From Microbacterium sp. MYb45 (lineage in GTDB: Bacteria > Actinomycetota > Actinomycetes > Actinomycetales > Microbacteriaceae), in the NCBI RefSeq assembly GCF_002979655.1, contig NZ_PCPG01000001.1:186001-250000 (forward strand): 64,000 nt of DNA. Direction: 5' to 3'. How positions within the stretch are numbered: position 1 is the stretch's first letter; each line of letters starts with the position of its first letter. A program made the position numbers and the translations under genes. Positions 7,553 to 15,856 of this stretch are shown here, in pieces. The notes under the pieces were generated by a model. It did not search any database. It had not been told where the DNA came from and saw only the letters and a list, made by a program, of their open reading frames with translations.

Positions 7553-10462
7553 GTGACCTCACCCTCAGCATCGAATCCGGCCACGCCTCGAACGTCCCGA
7601 CGTATTCTCGGCATCTCCTTGGTGATCATCGCCGCCTTGATCGCGGTGTTCTTCGTGTTCGCCTCCCTGTACACCGAGTTCCTGTGGTTCGATCAGGTGG
7701 GCTTCACGGGGGTTCTCACCACGCAGTGGATCGCCACGGCGGTGATGTTCGTCGTCGGCTTCCTCGGGATGGCCGTGCCCCTGTTCGTCGCGATCCAGCT
7801 CGCGTACCGGTTGCGCCCGGTCTACGTGCGACTCAGCTCGCAGCTGGACCGATACCAGGAGGTCATCGAACCCTTGCGCCGTCTGGCGATGTGGGGGATG
7901 CCGATCTTCTTCGGACTGTTCGCCGGGTTCGCCGCCGCAGGGCAGTGGAAGACCGTGTGGCTGTGGGCCAACGGCGTCGCCACCTCGAGTGTCGACCCGC
8001 AGTTCGGCATCGACACCGGCTTCTACATGTTCGCGATGCCGTTCTACTCGATCCTTCTCGCGTTCGTCTCGGCCGTCCTGCTGCTGTCGCTTCTGGTCAC
8101 GGCGCTCGTGTCGTACCTCTACGGCTCGGTGCGCATCGGCCAGGGTGAGCTGCGCATCTCCAAGCCCGCTCGCATCCAGCTCGCCGTCATCGCGGGGCTC
8201 TACCTGCTCGTGCAGGCGGCGAGCCTCTGGCTCGACCAGTACAAGACGCTGGTGCAGCCCGACGACCGCATCACCGGTGCCGCGTACACGGGAGTCAATG
8301 CGACCATCCCCGGCCTCGCGATCCTCGCGATCATCGCCGGCGTCGTCGCGATCCTCTTCTTCGTCACGGCCGTCATCGGCCGCTGGCGCTTCCCGCTCGC
8401 GGCCACGGCACTGCTGATCGTCGCCGCACTGGTCGTCGGCGTCGGTTACCCCTGGGTGGTCACCACCTTCCAGGTGAAGCCGAACCAGAACGCCTATCAG
8501 GCCGAGTACTACCAGCGGAACATCGACGGCACGAAGGAGGCGTACGGGGTCGCGAACCTCGAGACGACGCCTTTCGCCGCCAAGACCGATGCCGAGGCCG
8601 GCCAGCTGCGCGCCGACGCGGAGACCACGGCGTCCACACGTATCATGGACCCGAAGGTCATCCCGCCGACCGTCCGTCAGCTCGAGCAGTACCGCGGGTA
8701 CTACCAATTCCAGAAGACGATGGACGTCGACCGGTACGAGATCGACGGGAAGATGCAGGACACCGTGGTGTCCGTGCGCGACCTCGACATGTCGGGTCTC
8801 GGCGACGGAGACAACTGGAACAACCGTGTCGCCGTCTACACCCACGGCTACGGCCTCGTCGCGGCCGCGGGCAACCAGCGGACGACCGACGGTGAGCCCG
8901 TGTTCCTCGAGCGCGGCATCCCGACCTCCGGGTTCCTGTCCGACCGAGAGAACTTCGAGCCGCGGGTCTACTTCGGCGAGAACTCGCCCGAGTACTCGAT
9001 CGTCGGGGCTCCCGACGGCTCCGAGCCGGCGGAGATCGACTACCCGCGCGGCAAGGACGGCTCGAGCGAGACGAAGACCACGTTCGAGGGCAGCGGCGGT
9101 CCGCAGATCGGCGACACGTTCACGAAGCTTCTCTACGCGTTGAAGTTCCAGTCGGAGCAGATCCTGTTCTCCAACCTGGTGAACGAGGAATCGCAGATCC
9201 TGTACGACCGTGACCCGAAGACCCGCGTGCAGAAGGTCGCTCCGTACCTCGAGCTCGACAGCGACCCGTACCCGAGCGTGGTGGACGGTCGTATCGTGTG
9301 GATCGTCGACGGCTACACGACCAGCTCGACGTACCCGTACTCGACGAGCGTCAGCCTGTCCGACGCGATCGCGGACTCCAACGTCCCGTCACCGACGCTC
9401 GCCATCGATGACATCAACTACATCCGCAACTCGGTCAAGGCCACGGTCGATGCCTACGACGGTTCCGTCACGCTCTACGCATGGGATGACGAAGACCCGG
9501 TGCTCAAGACCTGGCAGAAGATCTACCCGTCGACGCTGAAGCCGATCAGCGACATGTCGGGCGAGCTGATGAGCCACGTGCGCTACCCGACCGACCTGTT
9601 CAAGGTGCAGCGTGACGTCCTCGGCGTCTACCACGTCGACAAGGCCGGCTCGTTCGCTCAGCAGGACAACCGCTGGCAGACGCCGAACGACCCGCGCAGC
9701 GAGGCGATGCTGCAGCCGCCGTACTACCTGACGATGCAGATGCCCGGCCAGGATTCGCCGCGGTTCTCGATGTTCTCGACGTTCATCCCGAACTCGCAGG
9801 GCGCGGGCGGAAGCCGTGACGTGCTGATGGGCTACCTCGCGGTGGACTCGGATGCCGGTTCCGAGAAGGGCAAGAAGGCAGAGGGCTACGGCCAGCTGCG
9901 CATGCTCGAGATCGACACCGACACCACGGTTCCCGGTCCCGGTCAGGTGCAGAACACCTACAACTCCGATACGTCGGTGGTTCCCCAGCTCAACCTGCTG
10001 CAGCAGGGGGAGTCCGAGGTGATCTACGGCAACCTGCTGACGCTGCCCGTCGGTGGCGGTCTGCTCTACGTGCAGCCCGTCTACGTGCAGTCGTCCGAGG
10101 GAACGCAGCTGCCGCGTCTGCAGAAGGTGCTGGTCGCCTTCGGTGACCGGGTCGCGTTCGAGAACACCCTCACCGAGGCGCTCGACACCCTCTTCGGCGG
10201 TGACTCCGGTGCGACCGGTGGTGACGACGAGGTCGAACCCACCGAACCCGGGACAGAGGATCCGGAGACCGGAGAGACGCCGACAGAGCCCACGCAGCCG
10301 ACGAACGCCGAGGCGGACGCCCTGGCCTCGGCGCAGGAGGCCCTGATCGACCGTGAAGCGGCACTGAAGGCCGGTGACCTCGCCAAGTTCGCCGAGGCCG
10401 ACGAGCGCCTCACCGCGGCGGTCGAGAAGCTGCTACAGCTGGAGTCCGCAGCGGGGGAGTGA
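7553..10462 (+). CDS. UPF0182 family large membrane protein
   Basis: 969 residues. About seven transmembrane helices fill the first 310 residues (for example FVFASLYTEFLWFDQVGF and the VIAGLYLLVQAASLWL region), followed by a large extracytoplasmic domain of about 570 residues. A Thr/Pro/Glu-rich linker near residue 890 leads to a short helical tail (ALASAQEALIDREAALKAG). The family is conserved in Actinobacteria and cyanobacteria and has no assigned biochemical role, and none is visible here. It follows the Lon-like protease gene, the same order as in Mycobacterium (Rv3194c-Rv3193c). The start is set by the -10 box at 7541. Confidence 0.9.
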   Translation: MTSPSASNPATPRTSRRILGISLVIIAALIAVFFVFASLYTEFLWFDQVGFTGVLTTQWIATAVMFVVGFLGMAVPLFVAIQLAYRLRPVYVRLSSQLDRYQEVIEPLRRLAMWGMPIFFGLFAGFAAAGQWKTVWLWANGVATSSVDPQFGIDTGFYMFAMPFYSILLAFVSAVLLLSLLVTALVSYLYGSVRIGQGELRISKPARIQLAVIAGLYLLVQAASLWLDQYKTLVQPDDRITGAAYTGVNATIPGLAILAIIAGVVAILFFVTAVIGRWRFPLAATALLIVAALVVGVGYPWVVTTFQVKPNQNAYQAEYYQRNIDGTKEAYGVANLETTPFAAKTDAEAGQLRADAETTASTRIMDPKVIPPTVRQLEQYRGYYQFQKTMDVDRYEIDGKMQDTVVSVRDLDMSGLGDGDNWNNRVAVYTHGYGLVAAAGNQRTTDGEPVFLERGIPTSGFLSDRENFEPRVYFGENSPEYSIVGAPDGSEPAEIDYPRGKDGSSETKTTFEGSGGPQIGDTFTKLLYALKFQSEQILFSNLVNEESQILYDRDPKTRVQKVAPYLELDSDPYPSVVDGRIVWIVDGYTTSSTYPYSTSVSLSDAIADSNVPSPTLAIDDINYIRNSVKATVDAYDGSVTLYAWDDEDPVLKTWQKIYPSTLKPISDMSGELMSHVRYPTDLFKVQRDVLGVYHVDKAGSFAQQDNRWQTPNDPRSEAMLQPPYYLTMQMPGQDSPRFSMFSTFIPNSQGAGGSRDVLMGYLAVDSDAGSEKGKKAEGYGQLRMLEIDTDTTVPGPGQVQNTYNSDTSVVPQLNLLQQGESEVIYGNLLTLPVGGGLLYVQPVYVQSSEGTQLPRLQKVLVAFGDRVAFENTLTEALDTLFGGDSGATGGDDEVEPTEPGTEDPETGETPTEPTQPTNAEADALASAQEALIDREAALKAGDLAKFAEADERLTAAVEKLLQLESAAGE

Positions 10463-10484
10463 TCACCCCTTCGTCACGGAGAGC

Positions 10485-10516
10485 AGAATGGGCGCCCCCT
10501 CGGGGGCGCCCATTCT
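10485..10516 (+). terminator. Terminator after the UPF0182 gene
   Basis: Perfect 14-base stem (AGAATGGGCGCCCC and its complement) with a four-base loop, 23 bases after the stop codon. There is no T-run, as is common in high-GC actinobacteria. Confidence 0.75.
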
Positions 10517-10600
10517 CGTCTCCGGCCGATGTGATCCTCGGGCTCGTCGCCGCAATCGTCGGACTCGTCCTCGCAATCATCGGACTCATCCGGGCAAAGC

Positions 10601-10644
10601 GAAAGGCCCTCTGACCTGGATTTCTCCGAGTCAGAGGGCCTTTC
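10601..10644 (-). terminator. Terminator of initiator tRNA gene, probably bidirectional
   Basis: Perfect 15-base stem (GAAAGGCCCTCTGAC and its complement) around a 14-base loop, beginning five bases past the tRNA 3' end. Read on the plus strand it is followed by ATTTGTT, so it may also stop transcripts from the left. Confidence 0.75.
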
Positions 10645-10649
10645 ATTTG

Positions 10650-10723
10650 TTGCGGGGACAGGATTTGAACCTGCGACCTCCGGGTTATGAGCCCGGCGAG
10701 CTACCGAACTGCTCCACCCCGCG
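10650..10723 (-). tRNA. Initiator tRNA-fMet (anticodon CAT)
   Basis: 74-base cloverleaf without encoded CCA. The anticodon loop is CTCATAA. Two initiator hallmarks are visible: a C1:A72 mismatch at the end of the acceptor stem (CGCGGGG against CCCCGCA) and three consecutive G:C pairs in the anticodon stem (CCGGG/CCCGG). T-loop GTTCAAATC is normal. The intergenic stretch 10463-10817 otherwise holds only the two hairpins and the promoter of the next gene. Confidence 0.95.
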
Positions 10724-10805
10724 GCACAAGAAGTAACTTATCACGGATCCCGGGGCCCGGCCAATCGGGGCCGCCCTGCGCGACGCCCCGGGCGTGTCGA
10801 TGCGA

Positions 10806-10811
10806 GAGGAT
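10806..10811 (+). promoter_or_regulatory. Possible -10 box before the nitrilase-family gene
   Basis: GAGGAT six bases before the ATG at 10818. A weaker match than the TAnnnT boxes elsewhere in the window. Confidence 0.35.
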
Positions 10812-10817
10812 GGGGAT

Positions 10818-11639
10818 ATGCCTGAGACCCCTGCCGTCGCCGTCGCCGTCGCCGTCGCCGTGTGCCAGTTCGCGCCGACCGCTTCCCGAGCCGACAACCT
10901 CGCGCAGATCGCGGAACTGACTGCCGACGCTGCCGCGCGGGGCGCGAAGCTGATCGTCTTCCCCGAGTACTCGAGCTACTTCGTCGACCCGATGGACGAC
11001 ACCCTCGCCGCGAATGCGGAGGGTCTCGACGGCGAGTTCGTCGAGACTCTGACCGCGCTGGCCGCCGACCGCGCGGTGGTGATCGTCGCCGGCCTCGTCG
11101 AGCGAGCCTCCGATGGGCATCGAGTGCGGAACGCTGTCGTCGCAGTGCGCGGTGACGGCATCCTCGCCGTCTATCGCAAACAGCATCTCTACGACGCCTT
11201 CGGGCAGACCGAGTCCGACTGGATCGAACCCGGGGAAGTGGGGGAGGCCGCGACGTTCGAGCTCGGCGGACTCCGCTTCGGGCTCATGACCTGCTACGAC
11301 CTGAGGTTCCCCGAAGTCGCCCGGTCTCTCGTCGACGCGCAGGCCGACGTCCTGGTCGTCCCCGCCGAGTGGGTCCGAGGTCCACTCAAGGAGCACCACT
11401 GGACGACGTTGCTCGCCGCGCGCGCGATCGAGAACACCGTCTACGTGGTCGCGGCCGATCACCCGACGCCGATCGGTGTCGGCCACTCGCAGGTCATCGA
11501 CCCGCAGGGCGTGGTCCTGGCGGGGGTGGGGACAGCCCCCGGCATCGCGGTCGCGGTCGTGGAGGCCGCCGCGATCGAGCGGGTGCGCCGGAGCAATCCC
11601 TCGCTGCGCGCGCGGAGATACGCGGTCGTACCGCGCTGA
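10818..11639 (+). CDS. Carbon-nitrogen hydrolase (nitrilase superfamily amidase, Nit2-like)
   Basis: 273 residues, cytoplasmic. The Glu-Lys-Cys catalytic triad is visible: E50 in FPEYS, K121 in VYRKQHLYDAFGQ and C159 in LMTCYDLRFPE. This pattern fits omega-amidase and deaminated-glutathione amidase relatives; the exact substrate cannot be read from sequence. The first strand carries (Ala-Val)5 encoded by a GCCGTC repeat at 10833-10862, directly followed by CQFAPT. The ATG at 10818 is used because the family normally starts a few residues before that strand. Confidence 0.88.
   Translation: MPETPAVAVAVAVAVCQFAPTASRADNLAQIAELTADAAARGAKLIVFPEYSSYFVDPMDDTLAANAEGLDGEFVETLTALAADRAVVIVAGLVERASDGHRVRNAVVAVRGDGILAVYRKQHLYDAFGQTESDWIEPGEVGEAATFELGGLRFGLMTCYDLRFPEVARSLVDAQADVLVVPAEWVRGPLKEHHWTTLLAARAIENTVYVVAADHPTPIGVGHSQVIDPQGVVLAGVGTAPGIAVAVVEAAAIERVRRSNPSLRARRYAVVPR
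10833..10862 (+). repeat. Hexanucleotide microsatellite GCCGTC x5 inside the amidase gene
   Basis: Four exact GCCGTC units and one GCCGTG, in frame, encoding (AV)5. Loss or gain of a unit would change the protein by two residues without a frameshift. Confidence 0.9.
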
Positions 11640-11647
11640 TGGCGTGA

Positions 11648-11662
11648 TCCGCTGCGAGCGGA
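11648..11662. terminator. Short hairpin between convergent amidase and aminotransferase genes
   Basis: TCCGCT-GCG-AGCGGA, a six-base stem in the 30-base gap between two stop codons. Could serve both strands; weak. Confidence 0.35.
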
Positions 11663-11669
11663 GAGCCGG

Positions 11670-12872
11670 TCAGGCGGAGAACCGCGCCAGCCGCGAAGCC
11701 GCCTCCTCGAGCACGTCGACGCGCTTGCAGGCGGCGAAGCGCACCAGGCCCGAGTACTCGTGCCGGTGGGGTTCGGAGACGAACGCCGTCAGGGGGATCG
11801 CCACGACTCCGGCGCGCTCCGGCAGAGAACGACAGAATGCTGCGGCGTCCGCGCCGCCGAGCGCCGTCGCGTCCGCCACCGTGAAGTAGCCGCCCTGCGG
11901 GGCGTACACCGTGAATCCTGCGGTGCGCAGTCCTTCGCCGAGGATCTCGTGCTTGCGGGCGAGTGCCGTCGCGGCATCCGTGAAGTACGAATCGGGCAAG
12001 CGGAGCCCCACCGCGACAGCCGGCTGGAAGGGGGAGCCGTTCACGTACGTGAGGTACTGCTTCACGGTGAGGACGGCGGTGATGAGGTCGGCGGGCCCGT
12101 GGACCCAGCCGATCTTCCATCCCGTCGCGGAGAAGGTCTTGCCCGCCGAGGAGATGGTGAGGGTGCGCTCGGCCGCTCCGGGGAGTGTGGCGATCGGGGT
12201 GTGCGGCGCGTGGAACGCCAGGTGTTCGTAGACCTCGTCGGTGACGATGACGGCGTCGTGCCGTGCGGCCAGCCGGACGACCTCCTCGAGCACGTCGCGA
12301 CCGAAGACCGCACCCGTGGGATTGTGCGGATCGTTGACGAGGATGATCCGGGTGCGGTCCGTCACGCTCGCGGCGAGCTGATCGAGGTCGGGCTGGAAGT
12401 CGGGAGCGCGGAGGGGGACAGTGCGCAGTCGTGCGCCCGCCAGCGCCACCGCCGCGGCGTACGAGTCGTAGTACGGCTCGAAGACGACCACCTCGTCGTC
12501 GGGACCGTCGATCAGCGCGAGCAGCGTCGCCGTGAGCGCCTCGGTGGCGCCGGCCGTCACGATCACTTCGTCGGCCGGGTCCACGTCGAGGCCGTAGAAG
12601 CGCCGCTGGTGCTCGCTGATGGCGGCGAGCAGGTCGGGAATGCCGCGACCCGGCGGATACTGATTGGCTCCGTGGGCGATCGCGCTGCGGGCGGCCTCGA
12701 GCACCTCCGATGGTCCGTCCTCGTCGGGGAAGCCCTGTCCGAGATTGATCGCCCCGGTACGGGCTGCGGCGGCGGACATCTCTGCGAAGATGGTGGGCGC
12801 GACGGTTCCGTCTGCGGCGAGCAGGCCTGCACCGGCCGCCGTGCGCCGCCATGCGCCGGGAATGACACTCAT
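11670..12872 (-). CDS. Pyridoxal-phosphate aminotransferase, class I/II (KAT/MetC-like)
   Basis: 400 residues. The PLP lysine is K245 in SSAGKTFSATGWK; N184 (DPHNPTG) and D212 (TDEVYEH) are the usual cofactor contacts; INLGQGFPDEDGP near residues 42-54 is typical of kynurenine/methionine aminotransferase-like enzymes, which form N-succinyldiaminopimelate aminotransferase, KAT and related branches. The specific substrate is not resolvable. The ATG at 12872 has TAGCCT seven bases upstream, which argues for a leaderless transcript and against longer in-frame extensions. Convergent with the nitrilase-family gene, divergent from htrA. Confidence 0.85.
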   Translation of the reverse strand: MSVIPGAWRRTAAGAGLLAADGTVAPTIFAEMSAAAARTGAINLGQGFPDEDGPSEVLEAARSAIAHGANQYPPGRGIPDLLAAISEHQRRFYGLDVDPADEVIVTAGATEALTATLLALIDGPDDEVVVFEPYYDSYAAAVALAGARLRTVPLRAPDFQPDLDQLAASVTDRTRIILVNDPHNPTGAVFGRDVLEEVVRLAARHDAVIVTDEVYEHLAFHAPHTPIATLPGAAERTLTISSAGKTFSATGWKIGWVHGPADLITAVLTVKQYLTYVNGSPFQPAVAVGLRLPDSYFTDAATALARKHEILGEGLRTAGFTVYAPQGGYFTVADATALGGADAAAFCRSLPERAGVVAIPLTAFVSEPHRHEYSGLVRFAACKRVDVLEEAASRLARFSA

Positions 12873-12879
12873 GAAGAAC

Positions 12880-12885
12880 AGGCTA
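12880..12885 (-). promoter_or_regulatory. -10 box, leaderless start of the aminotransferase gene
   Basis: TAGCCT on the minus strand, seven bases before the ATG. Confidence 0.5.
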
Positions 12886-12970
12886 AGGCCATAGCTGAAA
12901 CTCATCGTCGACATAAGGAACACACAGACACAGGCGTCATTCTGAAGTGGTCGTTGAAGGAGCACACACC

Positions 12971-14554
12971 ATGAACGAAGACAACACCCAGGACCACTCG
13001 GCACCCGCGTCGAACGACGCCGTGCCGTCCACCGAGGCTGCAGAGGTCGCCGCTCAGCCGGCGACGCCTGCCGCCGCTGACACGACCGGGTCGGCATCCG
13101 CCGCGCCCGCCACCGCCGCGCCGACGCCCGGTGCACCGGTGCAGGGGCACGAGGTGCCGTCGACGTTCACGTCGCACGTGTCGCCAGCGCCGCAGGTCGC
13201 GCCGGTGCCGCACGCATTCAGCGCGCCATCTGCGCCGGCGACGGGCGCCGCTTCGGGCGCGGCCTTCGGTATCCCGACGGCGTCGCACACGCAGCCCACG
13301 CAGCCGTACGGCGCGGAGCCGCTCGTCGGCGATGGCACCAAGACCAAGGAGCAGAAGTCGCGCGGGGGCACGAAGTTCGCGGCGCTGATCGTCGCGGCCG
13401 CACTCGTCGGCGGCGTCGCGGGCTTCGGCGGCGGCGCGCTGCTGAACGGGCTCCAGGACACCCCTTCCTCCGGCACGGCGACCGGGCCGCAGACCGTGAC
13501 GGTCAACAACCCCGGCTCGGTCAACGAGACCACCGCGGTCGCGACCTCCGCACTGCCGTCCGTGGTCACCATCGAGGTCGCCGGCTCGCAGGAAGCCGGC
13601 AGCGGCTCCGGCGTGATCATCAGCGACGACGGCTACGTGCTCACGAACACGCACGTCGTCACGCTCGGCGGTGCAGCGGCAGATCCCACCATCCGCGTGA
13701 CCGCGTCGGACGGGAAGATCTACGAGGCCGCCGTCGTCGGCACCGACCCGATCTACGACCTTGCCGTGATCAAGCTGAAGGACGCCCAGGGACTCACGCC
13801 CATCGACTTCGCCGACTCGTCGAAGCTCAACGTCGGCGACACGACCGTTGCGCTCGGTGCCCCGCTGGGCCTGGCGAACTCGGTGACGACCGGCATCGTG
13901 AGCGCGCTCAACCGGAGCATCCAGATCGCGTCCTCCGCTCTGCCCGACTCGTCCGCCGAAGACGCGCCGCAGGAGCAGTCTCCCGAGGGCCAGGGCCAGG
14001 GGCCGTTCCAGTTCGACATCCCCGGCAGCGGCGAGCAGCAGCAGACCTCGGAGTCGATCTCGATCGCCGTCATCCAGACGGATGCCGCGATCAACCACGG
14101 AAACTCCGGTGGAGCGCTCGTGAACAGCAAGGGCGAGCTGATCGGCATCAACGTGGCGATCGCGAGCTCGGGCAGCTCCGAGGAGTCCGGCTCGATCGGC
14201 ATCGGCTTCGCGATCCCTTCGAACATCGCCAAGCGAGTGTCCGAGGAGATCATCGCCGACGGCGCAGCGACCCACGGTCTGCTGAACGCATCCGTCCAGG
14301 ACGCATCGAGCATCGAGGGCGCTACCGTCGCCGGTGCCTACATCGCCAAGGCCAACGAGGGCGGGGCTGCTGCCGCAGCCGGCATCGAGAAGGGCGACAT
14401 CGTCACCTCCTTCAACGGGGTGCCGATCACCAGCGCGACCGACCTCACCGCGCAGGTGCGTGCGGCAGCGGCCGGCAGCAAGGCCACCGTCACATATGTC
14501 CGCAACGGCAAGGACTACGACGTCGAGGTGACCCTCGGCGAACTGGCCGGCTGA
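12971..14554 (+). CDS. HtrA/DegP-like membrane-anchored serine protease with PDZ domain
   Basis: 527 residues. A disordered Pro/Ala/Thr-rich cytoplasmic segment (1-135), one transmembrane helix (about 136-158, ALIVAAALVGGVAGFGGG), a trypsin-like domain with H228 (TNTHVV), D263 (YDLAVIKL) and S379 (GNSGGAL), then a PDZ domain ending at the C-terminus. All three catalytic residues are present. A Gln/Pro/Ser-rich insertion lies between D263 and S379. The likely role is quality control of exported proteins. AAGGAG nine bases before the ATG at 12971 fixes the start. The termination hairpin after it overlaps the start of the next gene. Confidence 0.92.
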   Translation: MNEDNTQDHSAPASNDAVPSTEAAEVAAQPATPAAADTTGSASAAPATAAPTPGAPVQGHEVPSTFTSHVSPAPQVAPVPHAFSAPSAPATGAASGAAFGIPTASHTQPTQPYGAEPLVGDGTKTKEQKSRGGTKFAALIVAAALVGGVAGFGGGALLNGLQDTPSSGTATGPQTVTVNNPGSVNETTAVATSALPSVVTIEVAGSQEAGSGSGVIISDDGYVLTNTHVVTLGGAAADPTIRVTASDGKIYEAAVVGTDPIYDLAVIKLKDAQGLTPIDFADSSKLNVGDTTVALGAPLGLANSVTTGIVSALNRSIQIASSALPDSSAEDAPQEQSPEGQGQGPFQFDIPGSGEQQQTSESISIAVIQTDAAINHGNSGGALVNSKGELIGINVAIASSGSSEESGSIGIGFAIPSNIAKRVSEEIIADGAATHGLLNASVQDASSIEGATVAGAYIAKANEGGAAAAAGIEKGDIVTSFNGVPITSATDLTAQVRAAAAGSKATVTYVRNGKDYDVEVTLGELAG

Positions 14555-14575
14555 CCCGAGCCTCACAGCGAAGGC

Positions 14576-14608
14576 CGCCACCCCGCGCGATAGGCTCGCG
14601 GGGTGGCG
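14576..14608 (+). terminator. 12-base inverted repeat spanning the htrA 3' region and next gene's start
   Basis: CGCCACCCCGCG (14576-14587) pairs exactly with CGCGGGGTGGCG (14597-14608), followed by TCCTTCTCTTT. It works as a terminator shape for htrA, yet the loop holds the TAGGCT -10 box and the 3' arm holds the GTG of the following gene. Confidence 0.6.
14591..14596 (+). promoter_or_regulatory. -10 box, leaderless start of the first CDP-glycerol transferase-like gene
   Basis: TAGGCT six bases before the GTG at 14603, located in the loop of the inverted repeat. Confidence 0.5.
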
Positions 14609-15856
14609 TCCTTCTCTTTCGGCACCGGCAACGCGGCCAAACTGCTCCGGATCCCGCTGTATGCCGTGGGACGCATCGGTACTCTTCTCCTCCCGCGAGG
14701 GCGGCGCTGGGTGTTCGGCTGCGGTGCCGGGATCGGCGACGGTGCGCTCGCAATGCAGCAGCACGCGGCAGCGGCGGGCCATGACACGCTCTGGCTCACG
14801 TCATCCGAACGCGAAGACCGCGAGGCGGCCGCACTCGGCATCCGTTTCGCCCGCAAGGGCGGCCTGCGCGGCTGGTGGGCGACCGCTAGGGCCGGTGTGC
14901 TGGTGGTCACTCACGGCTTGGGCGATGTCAACCGCTATGCGAACGGTGGCGCGTTCGTCGTCCAGCTCTGGCACGGCATCCCGCTCAAGCGGATCGGGCT
15001 GGACTCGCCGGCGACGACCGAGGTGCCGAAAGTCCCCGGTGCGCCGCTGCTGCGTCGCGCGATCGCGGTGCTCTACCGCGCCGCCGCGCAGCGGATCCGT
15101 GTGCTGCCCGCCGCGTCGCATCGCGCGAGGGGCAGGCTGGAGTCCGCATTCGGTCTCGGCGACGACCGGGTCGTCGTGACCGGCGAGCCTCGCGTCGATG
15201 TCCTCTCGGCGGGTTCGGGGGAGGAGCGGCGCAGCGCCGCATCCGCACTTCTCCGCCGGGTCGTCGGCGACATCCCCGTGTCCGCGCGCACAGTCCTGTA
15301 CGCGCCGACCTGGCGGGACGGCGCTCCCGACCCCGCCGTTCCGTCTGCGGCGGAGTGGGTTCAGATCATCCGTCTCCTCGAAGCGCAGGACGCCGTTCTC
15401 CTCGTGCGTTCGCACCCGCTGGGGGAAGGTGGCTACGCGCCGCCCCTGCCGAGCAGGCGGGTCCGCGCTCTGGGCTCGACCGTGATCGCCGACGTCACGC
15501 CCGTGCTGCCGGCGGTGGACGTGCTCGTCACCGACTACTCCTCTCTCGCTTACGACGTGGGGCTGTTGCCGATGCCGGTCCTTTTCCTGGCGCCCGACGC
15601 CCAGCAGTACGCGCGGACACGCGGCTTCTACGGTCGATACGAAGAGGTCGCGGGCCAGGACGCGGCCGCGGATTGGACGGGGCTGCTCGCGCAGCTCGAG
15701 CATCTGCTCGCCGACCGTCGCGTGTACGACGCGGCGTCCGTGCGGTCCGCTACGCTCAGCGCGGGGATGCACGCGTATCGAGACGGGCGCAACACCGAGC
15801 GCGTCTATGACGTGATCCGCGCACGGGGGATTCCCGCGCCGAAGGGAGCAGCATGA
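14603..15856 (+). CDS. CDP-glycerol:polyglycerophosphate glycerophosphotransferase-like protein
   Basis: Teichoic-acid polymerase/primase family (TagB/TagF fold, GT-B). 417 residues with the family motifs LWHGIPLKRIG (about 122), LYAPTWRDG (about 232) and TDYSSLAYDVG (about 309), so it is a complete catalytic domain without an N-terminal extension. Such enzymes transfer polyol phosphates from CDP-activated donors to lipid-linked acceptors on the inner membrane face. Overlaps the next, related gene by four bases (ATGA). Whether the donor is CDP-glycerol or another CDP-polyol cannot be told. Confidence 0.85.
   Translation: MASFSFGTGNAAKLLRIPLYAVGRIGTLLLPRGRRWVFGCGAGIGDGALAMQQHAAAAGHDTLWLTSSEREDREAAALGIRFARKGGLRGWWATARAGVLVVTHGLGDVNRYANGGAFVVQLWHGIPLKRIGLDSPATTEVPKVPGAPLLRRAIAVLYRAAAQRIRVLPAASHRARGRLESAFGLGDDRVVVTGEPRVDVLSAGSGEERRSAASALLRRVVGDIPVSARTVLYAPTWRDGAPDPAVPSAAEWVQIIRLLEAQDAVLLVRSHPLGEGGYAPPLPSRRVRALGSTVIADVTPVLPAVDVLVTDYSSLAYDVGLLPMPVLFLAPDAQQYARTRGFYGRYEEVAGQDAAADWTGLLAQLEHLLADRRVYDAASVRSATLSAGMHAYRDGRNTERVYDVIRARGIPAPKGAA

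Noticed and set aside
10463..10817. Possible small protein gene in the gap around the tRNA
   Set aside because: The stretch is filled by two strong hairpins and the initiator tRNA; short frames there cross the tRNA.
12902..14782. Long minus-strand open frame of 626 codons opposite htrA
   Set aside because: Arg/Asp/Gly-rich composition typical of antisense frames in high-GC DNA; the plus strand encodes a complete HtrA protease with its catalytic triad.
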